DNA of 64,000 nt from Rutstroemia sp. NJR-2017a BVV2 (Eukaryota; Ascomycota; Leotiomycetes; Helotiales; Rutstroemiaceae). This document shows, in pieces, positions 47,929 to 59,437 of this stretch. Location of the stretch: the NCBI GenBank assembly GCA_002946415.1, contig NJPS01000058.1, forward strand, positions 310,001 through 374,000. Direction: 5' to 3'. The position numbers were made by a program, and so were the translations under genes. Within the stretch, counting starts at the first letter, position 1. Every line of letters begins with the position of its first letter. The notes beneath the pieces were generated by a model. That model was not told the origin of the DNA. It was given only the letters and a program-made list of their open reading frames with translations, and did no database searches.

Positions 47929-48424
47929 TCATGGTGACAGCATATGCCAAGTCCGAGGTCGAAAAGGCTCTTCCACGCTCTTGGACCAGCCATTATCAAT
48001 TATCAGCTCATTGTTATCAAGGACCTTGAACTCGTGGAGATGGTTCTTCCAACACTTTCTGCTCTGCACCTTGTCCTTGTCCTTCTTCGTCGCAATCCCC
48101 GCATAATTGCTTCTCAGTTTCTTAACATCTTTGACATAAAGCTCCCAGGGCAAACACGCTGATACCACCTCGACCTACCTAATCCGGGACCCCTGCCGGC
48201 CCACCAAGCCCGTTCCAGTCCGACATCTTCCACTTCTTCCACTTAAGCATTTTCTCGGTGACTTTTCCGTGCTGATATCCACTCAGCTGCACAGCTTTTT
48301 CCAAGATTTGCTCGCAAAAAACGTGCATCGTGCTTCCTGCATCGTGCATTGTGCATTGTACCTTGTTGGCAGCTATACTTTGAGAGACATATGGGATGCG
48401 ATGGGATTCTGTTCGTCCAGACAT
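47929..48424 (-). pseudogene. Possible small gene or remnant in two frames
   Basis: Two minus frames abut: 48424-48179 (ending KWKKWKMSDWNGLGGPAGVPD) and 48168-47929 (CLPWELYVKDVKKLRSNYAG ... NGWSKSVEEPF). Both have plausible protein composition, with Trp, Lys and acidic residues. They are out of frame with each other over ~10 bp, with no usable intron seen. This could be a frameshifted gene or chance. No family is recognised. Confidence 0.25.
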
Positions 48425-51400
48425 CGACTTCTTTATCTTTCCCGCGACTTCTCATTACAATTCGGGACCTGGCGTCCGACCGTTGCAGGGCAGAGACCAA
48501 GTAATCCTTCTCCCTCCTGTGACCGCGTCTTTCTGACATCCGGGGTCAGTAACCTGATCTGTACCTTGAGCTTCTGCCATATAATTATCATTGATATAAC
48601 CCGTAGTTGGCCAGATTCTCTTCACCAATTGTGCGTTGTAAAAACCTTTCAAGTTTCGTCAATTCATCCTGAACCCAAGATCATCAACGATGCGAAATGA
48701 ATGATCTCATATTTCCCGGTCGAAGTGCACTATTTTTCAGGCTCCCACGAAACCTTTACGTCACTCTCCTTTCCCCCCGTCCGGGGAATCTTTTCGTACA
48801 TCCATATCGCTATCCGGACCGGCATACAAGCCGGCGGTGTCGACGTACGCATTCGCTCCCTCTTGCACGAGATGGAACTGGGAAGACCGGGATGCATTGC
48901 AGCGAGCACAGCACGTCCGGGTGTGTTTGCAGAAAAAGCTAGCACTAGAGTACCAGTACCACCAGTACCAATGGACTTGGCTTCCCGACACTACAGGCGA
49001 TCGTCTCTTCTAGCTTCAATCTTTCAATTCTGGCAATGACACAAAGTCAAATTTTCGAGAGATCGATTGGATAAGACGAGATCTTGAGTTTTTTCCTTCG
49101 ACCATTTTTCACCGTCTAGTCAAGGTAGTGCGACGACGTCCTGGAGCTACAGCGGACCGATTGTAGTTCCGGCTGGTCAGTGCTAAAGCAACGCATAAGC
49201 TGCGCAAGACTTGTATTCTTACTTTTTGCTTCTGAAAGCTTCATGGTCTTCACGATTTCCTCTTTGGGTCGGCCACAAATCTGAAAGGCACTGAACAGTA
49301 CAGTACCATACGAAGTACTGATACACGAAACCAAGCCTCTACTTATTCTATTCCCCTCGGACATCCCGACAGAGTTCAGAGATTAAAGCAGCGCTAGTTC
49401 TAGTTCTTCATTTATTCTGCGAGCAGCAAATTGAGGGGTCGCAGCTCAGATGCGAACGCCTTCATGCACAGTAATCGATAATCATCGATAATCTACTCTA
49501 CTGCTGCCACCACAAACGCATTTTCAATATTGCTTCATGCTTCATCGTTCACACACCGACTATCTCCACTTCTCCTCGATTTGGTTATGATATGTTCCGT
49601 AGACTCTCTCTAACTCCTTCTTGTTGCACATCTCAATCGAATTACCCCTCAATTACAATCGCCCGAAATGCGTTGTTCCCAAAACTTACCAGGCGCCTAA
49701 GGTTCAAGGACCCCCAAAACCCCTCATTCTGAAGACAACTGAGACTTCCTCCACAACCAGCCGCCATCCACCATCCACCATCCACCAACCACCAACATTG
49801 TACTAACAACATCTACCCCTCATTGCGCCACTAGGGGATCTGTATCCCCTAACAAGGTAGTATCATATCTCTGCAAAGTCAATCAATCAATCAGCTGCAT
49901 GCGGTTACTGCAACTGTTGACCACACCTGCATCTCGAATGGTAACCTGTTTCTGTTTACGCAGCTCAGCCTCGCTGATTAGATCCTGGCGCCTTCCGTTG
50001 TCGGAAAATATCTGCTGAAGGGTCCTCAAGATCCAAACCCGATGTCACGTTGCGGCTCGTATCAGATTAGTTGGATCTGTGCAAAATAAGGCTGTGCTGC
50101 GCGGTGCTGTGTTTTGCAGCTCTGCTTCGTATGAAGAAAACAAAACAAAACAACACAACACAATCCGAGCGTCTCGAGATCGACATACGAAGCAACACGA
50201 GACGGAGATACCTACTGCTCAGCTGCTGTTGAGAGAGATGATTTGGGATTATCGCTGTGCGGTTAGAGTTTGTGATCCCCTTTTCTTCTCGTATTGTATT
50301 CTCGTGAAAAGGGAACACCCTGAAAACCACATGCCACGCACCCAACAGCGAATTTCACTCCACTGCCGATCAGAATCCTAAAAGTCCTTTAGGATGTCCC
50401 TTGAATTTGATGTTTGGTAAAGATTACACTTTAGACGCGGGGACCCAAGATAGCGGTCTTGGTTTCAGGCGCCAATATTTTTTTCTGCTTTTTCATCAAT
50501 TCGCCATTCTTGGTATCGGGAACATCCAACGAACGGTTCGTGGAATATTCTTTCGTTTGCCGCCGAAGGAAGAGTCGGAAAATAGATTTGTCACGTATGT
50601 CATGCCATAGGGCTGTGTAATCCACCGGCAGTATCATCGATCCTCTTTTTTCTGCACAAAATTCATGTCATATCATAATTTCTCTTGGCGCCCGCTTGCT
50701 TGCTTGCTTTTTCATGTTGGTAATCACTTCACATGCCCATTCTCTCGGGTTTCTCCTAACTTACTTCGCCTTTTTCTTTTGGTCTAAGACATTTCATCGT
50801 TCGGTCCCACTGTGTCGGCGTCGGTCTGCAGGCACGGCAAGAAGAAGCTTGGGCATTTCATCTATCCCGAAGATCAATTCCCCATTCTAGCTTTCGTTCT
50901 CGGGAAAATGCTCGTTGCAAAACAAATATCGTATATCGTATCTCGGACATGTCTGGGATTGGTTTGGTTTCTCGTCTCTGTCGTGTCTGCCGTCCGCGTT
51001 TAGCGCACCACTCCACGCCACGCAAGCAAGCAAGCAATTTGATTTGCTAACTTACGAAGTATGAGCACGGTTTCAATTTCAATCTCGCTTCTTGAAACTG
51101 ATACTGACGATGTGCAATGTTCTTTTTTGTTTCTCGTTTCTCGTTTCTTTGTAATGCAGCAAACGGCATTGATGGTTTTGGTTTCACTTTCATACGAAAT
51201 TACTATTACTCGCATGCGCTCGGCAGCACTTGTCCGAACCGAACCCGTCTCTGACCTATATGAGGATCCTCACTTTCTATATCATTGTGAGATTCAGGGT
51301 CCTTTCTGTGCGTGCCTTCGACCCTCCCCCCACATATGTACTCTGCTCAGCCCACGAACGGGTATGTACGGTAAGGGAGTGGATATTGAGTGAGTGAGCC

Positions 51401-52240
51401 GAACGATCTTCGTGACGGGGATAAAGAAGAAAAATGGAAAAGGAAAAGGAAAAGGAAAAAATGATATCCTGCCGTTGTTCAGCCGCTCGCTCGCTCGCTT
51501 GTCCCATCAAATCGTTAGAACAGACAGAACGTTGCCACCGCGCGAAGGGCCGAGGGGGAAAGAAGCTTTGTTGGGTAGGTACGTGTTTGTTTGCCGAAAT
51601 ACCCGTCAAGTTGAAACGTGCAAATGGACAAGATTGTACGTGGTGAATGTAAGTAAGGAAGGAAATATGCACGGAGGATCGACACGCCACACGTTCGGAT
51701 GGAGTAGCCGAGTCGATTCATTGGTATATTACATTACGTGTCGAGGGAAGTGGGGTGGGATAAAAAGAGGGGCAGGGAAGGGGATGGGATGAGGGATGGG
51801 TATGGGTATGGGTATGGGATGGGGAGGGGATAGGAGGGGAGTTTGCACGTGATGATGATGGTAATGTAATGATCTTGGACGGTGATGATGATGATGGATG
51901 ATCCTTGGTTGTATCTCGATCAACGTTCTTCGATCGAGTTCGTCATTTGGATCCAATTCGTGATCGATTAGCGATAATACTTTTCAAGCCCATTTCGCTC
52001 TACAGTGATAAAGGTCGCTATACTCTCCGCGATATAATAACATTGTACAAAGAGGAACCAGGTATTGCTTATCATCCAAGCCTTGGTCCCAGTGATAGGT
52101 GCTGCCGAGTGCTTCAATATACGCCCCTCGTTATCAGAGTTATTAAAATAATATTAAATATAGAGAACTCGAGATTCGGCCTCTAAGGCCTACCGAAGCC
52201 TTTTCGTACAATTGTTGCAGCAAGCAACAAGGATTTCGGA

Positions 52241-55200
52241 TTAGATTTTTTGTAAGATGGGAACCTTTAAGGACATTTGCGCTTCTTGGACCGCGTTCTG
52301 TAACTGATGAAAAGGAATATCTCTGTCTCCTTCTGGTAAACTGATCCTATACTTGTCATCCTTAACATACCATGTTAGATAATCCGAAAAGCTTCTATCC
52401 AACCAACTCTCGTAAAGGTTATTAAATGATTGGCTGTTAAGTTTGAGAAGAAAATAATAAAACCTTTCATCTGGTAAGGTCGTTTGCTGACCTAAGACTT
52501 TAGATGCAGCCCACCTAACATACCCCTCCGGATCTTTCAGTAGAGCTATTATAGCCTGTACGATCTCCTCTGGTAAAGCCGATTGCCCACCTAAGATCTT
52601 AACTGCAACCGACCTAATATACCTTTCTGGATCTTTCAGTAGAGCCGCTAAAGCCTGCACGATCTCCTCTGGTAAAGTCGATTGTCGATTCAAGGCCTCA
52701 ATTACAGCCCACCTAACACTCTTTTCTGGATCTTTCAGTAGAGCCGCTATAGTCTGTATGATCTCCTCTGGTAAGGCCGATTGTCGACCCAAGGCCTCAA
52801 CTGCAGCCGACCTAACAAGCTCATCTGGATCTTTCAGTAGAGCTATTATAGCCTGTATGATCTCCTCTAGTAAGGCCGATTGTTGACTTAAAGCCCGAAC
52901 TACAGCTAACCTAACACTCTTTTCTGGATCTTTCAGTAGAGCCGCTATAGTCTGTATGATCTCCTCTGATAAGGCTGATTGTCGACTTAAGGCCTGAACT
53001 ACAGCCGACCTAATATGCCCTACTGGATCTTTTAGTAAAGCTGATATAGCCTGTATAATCTCCTCTGGTAAGGCCGATTGTCTACTTAAGGCCTGAACTA
53101 CAGCTAACCTAACATACCACTCCGGATCTTTTAGTAAAGCCGTTATAGTCTGTACGATCTCTTCTGATAAGACCGATTGTCCACTTAAGACCTGAACTGC
53201 AGCCGACCTAATATGCCCTTCCGGATCTTTTAGTAGAGCTACTATAGTCTGTATAATCTCCTCTGATAAGGCCGACTGTCCACTTAAGACCTGAATAGCA
53301 GCAATCCTAAAAAGCCCATCTGGATCTTTGAGTAGAGCCGTCATAGTCTGTACGATCTCCTCTGGTAAGGTCGATTGTCGACTTAAGACCTCAATTGCAG
53401 CCGACCTAACAAGCCTTTCCGGATCTTTCAGTAGAGCTGCTATAGTCTGTACGATCTCCTCTGGTAAGACCGATTGTAAACTTAAGGCCTCAACTGCAAC
53501 CGACCTAATATACCCTTCCGGATCTTTCAGTAGAGCCGCTACGGCCTGTACGATCTCCTCTGGCAGGGCCTTATAATGGCGCTGAAATATACTCAGGGCC
53601 GCTGTTTTCAATCTAATTGAGACATCATTTTCCAGATAAGAAACTATAAGCTTTATGATAGCTGGTGATAGTCTTGGTCTTGCAGTCAGCGAATTCAGAA
53701 TTTTCACTTTTATATCCTCGGATTCTTTTTGTAAGACATCCTTTAGAATTTTTTCTGGAAATTCCATCTCGGCTGCTAATTGTGAACGTCCTATCTGATT
53801 GAATGCAAAATTGCATTCAAACAACAGCCAATGTTTCAATTGGCCTTCTAGATGCTTTCGAAGCTGGTTGAACTCTGAGGTCTTCTGCGACAGAGCTATT
53901 TCGCCTAGACAATGCATAACCAGCCGTTGATGCACTGGACCCAAGAGGTCACGCGGCTCGTCTTCAATCGTCTGGAAGAAGCGAAGCGTCCCGTTCCCCT
54001 CCTCAGCGTCGAGTAAGCCGGCAACGAACCGCCAGAAGACATTGTAGCGTGCGTTATATTTGTGTTCATGGAGGTAGTGGACAGCATTTTCTCTAGAGTA
54101 GACAAGTCCGCCTCGCCGAGTCTCTTGAGTTTTGAGCTCCGGCCATTCAAGATCTTGGATAGAGGTCCACTGCCGTACAAAATACCGTGCTGCAAAGTAC
54201 TCTTGATAGGTCAGGTGTAAAAAGTGATAGTCTTCTGCTGATGGGTTTGATCTTCGCAGAAAGGAAAGGCATGGCAAAGTCCGGTCGAGTAAGAGACTTG
54301 GCACAAAGCAGTCGGCTATGGTGTTTCGATGCTCTATCCCAAAGTCAATTATATCGTTATGCAGCCCAGTGAAGGCAAGGTACTCTAGAAAAGAGATCTC
54401 ATCCTTGACGAAGCCTTCAGTTTTTACTCGACTAGCTTCTTGGATAAAGCTTTCTGTCAGTAGTTTCCCGTTATATGTTTTCTCCAATCGCAAGATATCC
54501 TTCTTCCATAATCGATGCTCGATAGCTTGGTACATAGCTGTCATAGTCTCTGGTGCAGCTTTGGAAAGGGAGCTTTCATTCCAGGTGTAACACAGCGCAT
54601 CCAACTGGATCGGGATCCGAACGAGTCCTTGAATAAGCCAATGATCTTTGAGAAACCACTGAATTTTGCTAGCCTTTGGATCGATTTTGGCCGTTGCTAG
54701 ATCGGTGAAGGCTTTGTCGATATAAGTATTTACTTGATCCGGGTAGAATCCAATCGTTTCCAATTCCAGGTCAGGATATAGATTATATGAAAATCTCGCA
54801 AGTGGCCGGGATGTGATGATGACGTTGGGCAGCTCTAAGAGAAATTTGAGAAATTGGTGCATTTCGTTGTCTTTATCCAAGCCCTCGGAAACTTCATCCA
54901 GACCATCGAGGACGAAAAGAGTTCTACCAAACTTGGTAGCATCTAATTCTCTTTCCAATTCCTTAGCGAGGTACTCGCGGGTTGGAGTCTTAAGGAAAAA
55001 GTCCCGGAGAAACAGACTCTCAAGATTGTACCCCTTTTCAGGCTTTCTTTTTAGGTTCCGTAACGGGACCCAGAGTACGCGGTCAAACAAGTCGTTCCAT
55101 ATAGGGTCCTTGCAGTCCTTGCGGTTCTTGTGGTTTTTGAAATCATGGACTATCTTTTTGCACAAGGTAGTCTTGCCAACTCCGGCTCGTCCTCGGATGA

Positions 55201-56550
55201 AGATTCTTCTTGGCTGTATAGTATGGCCATCGGGTCCCTTACGTGGGTTGAAAAGTGTCTTCAGCTCGACCTGGATGTCCTTGTCCGGTGTCTCGATCTT
55301 TAGTCGAGCGAGGAGTGAAAACGGATCAATTTTTGATCCTTCTGAGTGGGCTACATCGCGACCCGGGTGCTCCACAATAGCCAGATTAATATAGCACTGA
55401 TCCATTGACAGCTGTTCGCCTGATAATCGGTCGATCTTGAGCATATCCGCAGTATAGTATTCATTACATATCCAGGCATCGGCTTTGTCGATAAGTCGGT
55501 TCTCATAGATTTCGTGAAGAATTATTCTAACCTCGCCAGTAACAGCAATATATCCCGGATCGTCAGGGCCATAGAACTTGTTCATCTGATTATGGCGACG
55601 AGCAAGGGGAATTGGATTTGTAACGATGTCGAGACGGGCGGAACTACTGTCAACAAGCTGGAAGGTATTAGTGAGTTGCTGATAGCTCGAATGCTATTGT
55701 ACTAAAGGGGATTGGCCCGGGTAGTGAAAATGTTTCAGACTTACTAGCTTTGGTTTGCTTAGAATATCTGCGAACCATGAGGGAAGCGGGACCTTCCGCA
55801 AGAGATTGCCTTTTTCTTTTTCATAAAAAATAGCTAACTTACACGGTTGATCTCGTTGCAGATAGGTTTGTGTGAACTCTGCCACTAAATTCTCAAGAAA
55901 GCTAGTCGATTTCTTCACACTGTCAAGCAATCCAGTGACTTGTTTGTCTCCGAGCCTGGCATAGCCCCTCAGAAAGGTTACTGCAGCCCCGGCAATATCC
56001 TGGAATGCAGTCCCTCTGAAAGGCGTAGCAAGGAAGACTATGCCCCCAGTCGCTCTCCATAGAGAAGTATATTTCTTCTCGGACCGAGCAGCGATAACAA
56101 TAGCCTGAATCAGGACGATACCACCCAGGCATGAGGCAATAAACAGGACAGGTCGACTCTCGTCTGCGCCAGGTCGAGATTCAATACTCAGCAATAGGCT
56201 CCTAGCAAGCTCTGGGATTGTCATCTCGATCGTACTTCGTTCTTTAAAGAGACTAGCTGGCCAGTCGATAGTGAAGATTCGCGCAGTTGGAAACGCCGTT
56301 GGGAGCATTTCTTGATCCTGGAGCCAGTTGATAGTCCTGTTCGGATTGCTGGAACGCCATATCCACGTATCCGGCGATTTTGTATCGAGGCCATGGATGG
56401 CGATGATGTCAACGCCTGTTTCAGTCCCGTCGTTTTTAGGGTAGACTTGGGAAAGACGGACACCTTGTCGTGGAGATTGCTGGTTCCGGTCGGCCTATAC
56501 CTGATTAGCAGATGCGCATCAGCCAAATTTGCGTTAGCATGAAGTACCAT
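52241..56550 (-). CDS. NLR: alpha/beta-hydrolase, NACHT, HEAT-like repeats
   Basis: Well-supported exons are 56494-55745 (250 codons) and 55657-52241 (1138 codons); the 87 bp intron joins KPKL to LVDSSSARLD. The N-terminus is unresolved: the simplest model is an ATG at 56550 followed at once by a 53 bp intron (GTACTT...TATAG). Domains in order: an alpha/beta-hydrolase (VDIIAIHGLDTKSPDTWIW, then FIASCLGGIVLI) with Cys where lipases have the nucleophile Ser; and a NACHT with Walker A GRAGVGKTT (nt ~55195-55166) and Walker B TLFVLDGLDEVSE. A helical region follows (EDYHFLHLTYQEYFAARYFVR, the winged-helix end), then 11 near-identical 33-residue HEAT-like repeats and a short C-terminal cap. Fungal NLRs of this kind act in allorecognition and possibly immunity. 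About 1389 residues. Confidence 0.9.
52478..53566 (-). repeat. Eleven 99-bp tandem repeats encoding HEAT-like units
   Basis: Exactly 11 units of 33 codons without indels. The consensus framework is LPEEIIQTIAALLKDP, then a variable stretch, VRSAAVEALS and RQSA. A more diverged unit precedes them (SPAIIKLIVSYLENDVSIR). Differences cluster in the 4-6 residues after KDP (EGY, ERL, DGL, EGH, EWY, VGH, EKS, DEL, EKS, ERY, EGY). Confidence 0.95.
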
Positions 56551-57247
56551 CGGATAATTCTGGAGGTTTAATCGAATACTTGGAAGAGGGTTGGTTCTAT
56601 AGTATGATCTACGTTGTCTGAAGCAAGCATGACCTGGATTAGGCAGAAGCGCAATAGCCGTAAACCAGTCGCGATATCAGCGGCACAATGACGCCGCTAT
56701 GATTAACTGGCAATAGTAAATCACTGAGAGCAGCTGAAGTTCTGTGTATATTGAGTTGGAGTTGAGGATCAGGGCTATTGGAGACGTTGATTATGTTGCG
56801 CTTTAAAGATGTTCAGCCTGGAGCTTATGCTCAGCCTCACCCCGCCCCCACGTTGGAATTTCAGCTACTTGACGCTCAGTAAGGACCCTGCGCTGCATCT
56901 ATCTGGAGGCATCCTTGTTTAGCGAGCAGGGCTGAAACTTTCGCAGTAAGTTGAGTGGAAGCCGATTTCGTTAGCGACTGTAGGCGTTAGGTAGATGAGT
57001 CTCAGCATAAAATATATAGGTTACGAATCGTGAATCACGAATCTTCAGTTATGGGTATCGAGCTACTAATATACACCGTAGAATCACCAGTACTGAGTCT
57101 TGTAACTGCTGGAATTTGCTTCTTATATAACCGGAGGTGTAGGAGAAGCAATAACCGGAATTGATTCAAACAGACATCAGGAGCTTCTTTACCACTACAA
57201 AAGCGCTTGATCTTCATTGCTGATTTCTACTCATACCTAATACATAC
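56551..57247. other. NLR upstream region
   Basis: About 700 bp. A minus frame without ATG is open from 56676 to the putative start (contains FTAIALLPNPGHACFRQRR) and may be an old exon. The rest shows nothing identifiable. Confidence 0.4.
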
Positions 57248-57682
57248 TTAGGCTATCAAGCGCTCAAAGCGGATAACATAGGCTTGAAGAGAATCCGAAG
57301 CCTGTTTGAGCCCATACAACCGATCCTTGGCTTCCCGCATCGTTAGGTCGGTGTAGATCCGAGTAAGAGAGGTAAGAATGACTTCCGGTGGATCCTGTGG
57401 CTAGGGCAGAACGATGAATTAGATAGCTAATTCCAGGTTTATATAAAGGTAATACGATTGAACCTAGGTATTACTTATTGCTGGTCTATCGATAGCGAGC
57501 TTGGTTCAAACTGCAGTGAGATAGATATCGAATTGTTGTATTGATCTATTAAACTTGTCAGGATATGGCAAGGAGGGCTTAGGCCGAGAAGGAGGAGTAG
57601 GGGGTGAAGATATAGCTGCTTGCTCTCGAAGAGAGACGATTTCGGCTTGTAGCTAGTTGACAGTCTGTAACTCGGCTAGCAT
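57248..57682 (-). mobile_element. RIP-mutated Ty3/gypsy-type gag remnant
   Basis: One minus-strand frame of ~145 codons reads as a retrotransposon Gag: MLAELQTVN, LQAEIVSLREQAA, PPSRPKPSLPYPDKFN, then REAKDRLYGLKQASDSLQAY and VIRFERL. It is interrupted by several stops (TAG and TGA). The TAG stops I checked are explained as CAG-to-TAG and the TGA as CGA-to-TGA, a C-to-T pattern as made by RIP. No pol sequence is seen downstream (below 57248), so only the 5' part survives. Confidence 0.7.
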
Positions 57683-57796
57683 AGTATTTGGATTAATATT
57701 ACTTAATAGACTATTAGAAATCCTTTGATATCTCCTCTCCTAGAATTAAATTCCTAGGAGCAAAAAGTATCTGTTAAGGTTTGGTTGGTAGGGAAT

Positions 57797-58017
57797 TGTA
57801 AGAGCATCGCGATATAGTAATAAGATAGCCGGAGTCTAAACGTAGGGTCCTAATTGAAGACAAACTAATTGCTACTGATCTCTTTTCCTTCCTGCTATTC
57901 CTTATATCAGGATCCTCGGGGCGGAAGCCCCGCTCCTCGCTCGATTAGCCTCCGCTCCCCCTCTTATACGGGTAATTAATGCCCGAACCCTGGAATCCCC
58001 CTTCTATACCCCTGACA
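57797..58017 (-). mobile_element. Putative LTR of the gag remnant
   Basis: On the minus strand it begins TGTCAGGGGTATAG and ends TGCTCTTACA (TG...CA), with a TATAAGAGG word and a GGGGCTTCCGCCCCG inverted repeat inside. It is 221 bp and lies 114 bp upstream of the gag ATG, as a 5' LTR should. The partner LTR was not found. Confidence 0.4.
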
Positions 58018-58507
58018 TTGATTCGTCTAAAGAATAGTACACACTATTATCTACTTGATTACTCTTCCTTCTCTTAGAACTCTGGTGTGGGGGTTATATA
58101 CTTAGCTTATACTTCTGCTGGCTTTGGTAAATAGGTGAGCGGCGCTGTACTTCCGCAGAAAGAGATATAGAGAGACTGATTATCTCGTGAAGTTTTGTAA
58201 TGGCAGACTATCTTCTATCTCTATCCTGACTTTCTTTCTTCATTTACTCTTTCTCTTTTTTCCCCCTAACTCTATAAAGTAAGAGCTATCTAAAGTTGGG
58301 AGAGCTTAGAAAGATTGGGGTATGGATGGATTTGTATATATTCGTTTATTCTTTCTCTCGGGCTTCTCTATTATATTCGATTATATCTTGTTATATCTAT
58401 AGCTTTGGAGGAAGTAAGTAAGTAAGTATCTCTAGACTTTTGGTCTATTTATTTTACTCTCTATCTCCTTTATATCTTGCGATCTTTGTAGATCCTCGAG
58501 ATCTATC

Positions 58508-58605
58508 TCTCTCCTTTCTCTCTCCTTTCTCTCTCCTTTCTCTCTCCTTTCTCTCTCCTTTCTCTCTCCTTTCTCTCTCCTTTCTCTCTCCTTTCTCTCT
58601 ATCTC
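58508..58605. repeat. 11-bp tandem array (CTCTCTCCTTT)n
   Basis: About 8.5 nearly perfect copies. The reverse strand is open and would give an Arg/Glu/Lys-repeat peptide, an artefact of the array. Confidence 0.9.
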
Positions 58606-59019
58606 CTTCTCCACCTTACTCCTCTCTATATATCTCTACTCAAAACTCAACCCAACCAATCATCCTTCTTTCCCTCCTCTTTTCTCCCCGAAACATAATC
58701 TCTCTTATACTGATAACCCCCCTAACCCCCCCCCAAACCCGCTAATCTATAACCATCTATCCTATCCTATATCCTCTTCCCCTCTATTTCTACCTCTCTA
58801 ATCTTCCCCTTCCTTCCTTCCAAACACATACATCCACACGCCCATACACCCATACACCCATCCATCTATCCGCCCATCCACCCATCTACATACACCAACC
58901 CCCATAGTCTCGCTAAATCAGACAGGCTGGAGGGAACTGTATTAAATATTAGCTTTATAGTTGAGTCGCGCCGAGTCATTCACTAACTAACTATATTTCG
59001 GTCTAGGTTAAGTTAACTT

Positions 59020-59095
59020 GAGTGTCTGAGTTGAGTCGAGTGTCGGAGTTGAGTTGAGTGTCTGAGTTGAGTTGAGTGTCTGAATTGAGTTGCGT
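59020..59095. repeat. Imperfect tandem array of GAGTTGAGTGTCTGA
   Basis: About four copies of a ~20 bp unit (TGTCTGAGTTGAGTTGAG) with small changes. Confidence 0.75.
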
Positions 59096-59437
59096 TAACC
59101 TCCGATATACTACACCAGTAGTCATCACAAGATGTTCTCCATTCCATCCAGTATATCCTTGGAAATGCTAATGAGTAGCCAGCTGACTAACTTCATAATC
59201 GGTTTGCTGTAAGTGAGTTAGAAGGAGACAGATGTACTGTTCACTCTCAGCAAACTTAGACGCTGTATTTTTGTGTTTTTTTCCCCAAGGGTCGTCGATT
59301 ATTATTATATATGTATATTCATGCGAAAACGTAACGCTACTCTTACACAAATCCATGTACTCATACACTTCCCCAGATATCCCACCCAGTATCCCAATCT
59401 CAACTTACTTTCCCCCAACTCATTCATTATCATTCAT

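Larger units (their letters stand above)
45882..52240. other. 6.3 kb gene-poor region
   Basis: No convincing gene is seen on either strand. 46094-46181 is a TG-rich microsatellite. 46500-47300 is G/T-rich. 47929-48424 has two adjacent minus frames discussed separately. 49300-51400 contains scattered TACGAAGTA words and GCTT/GCTC short arrays. 51781-51842 has (GGGTAT)3 in a G-rich run. It may be a long regulatory or lncRNA region. Confidence 0.5.
58018..59437. other. Intergenic pyrimidine-rich region
   Basis: 1.4 kb downstream of the metal transporter. Holds the 11-bp tandem array at 58508-58605, CCAT/CATC words near 58840 and a GAGTTGAGT-type array at 59020-59095. No gene is seen. Confidence 0.5.

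Noticed and set aside
52478..53566. CRISPR-like regular 99-bp repetition
   Set aside because: Units are contiguous, in frame and coding; there are no unique spacers and the genome is eukaryotic.
58432..58614. Minus ORF encoding an Arg/Glu/Lys repeat peptide
   Set aside because: It is only the reverse translation of the 11-bp CT array.
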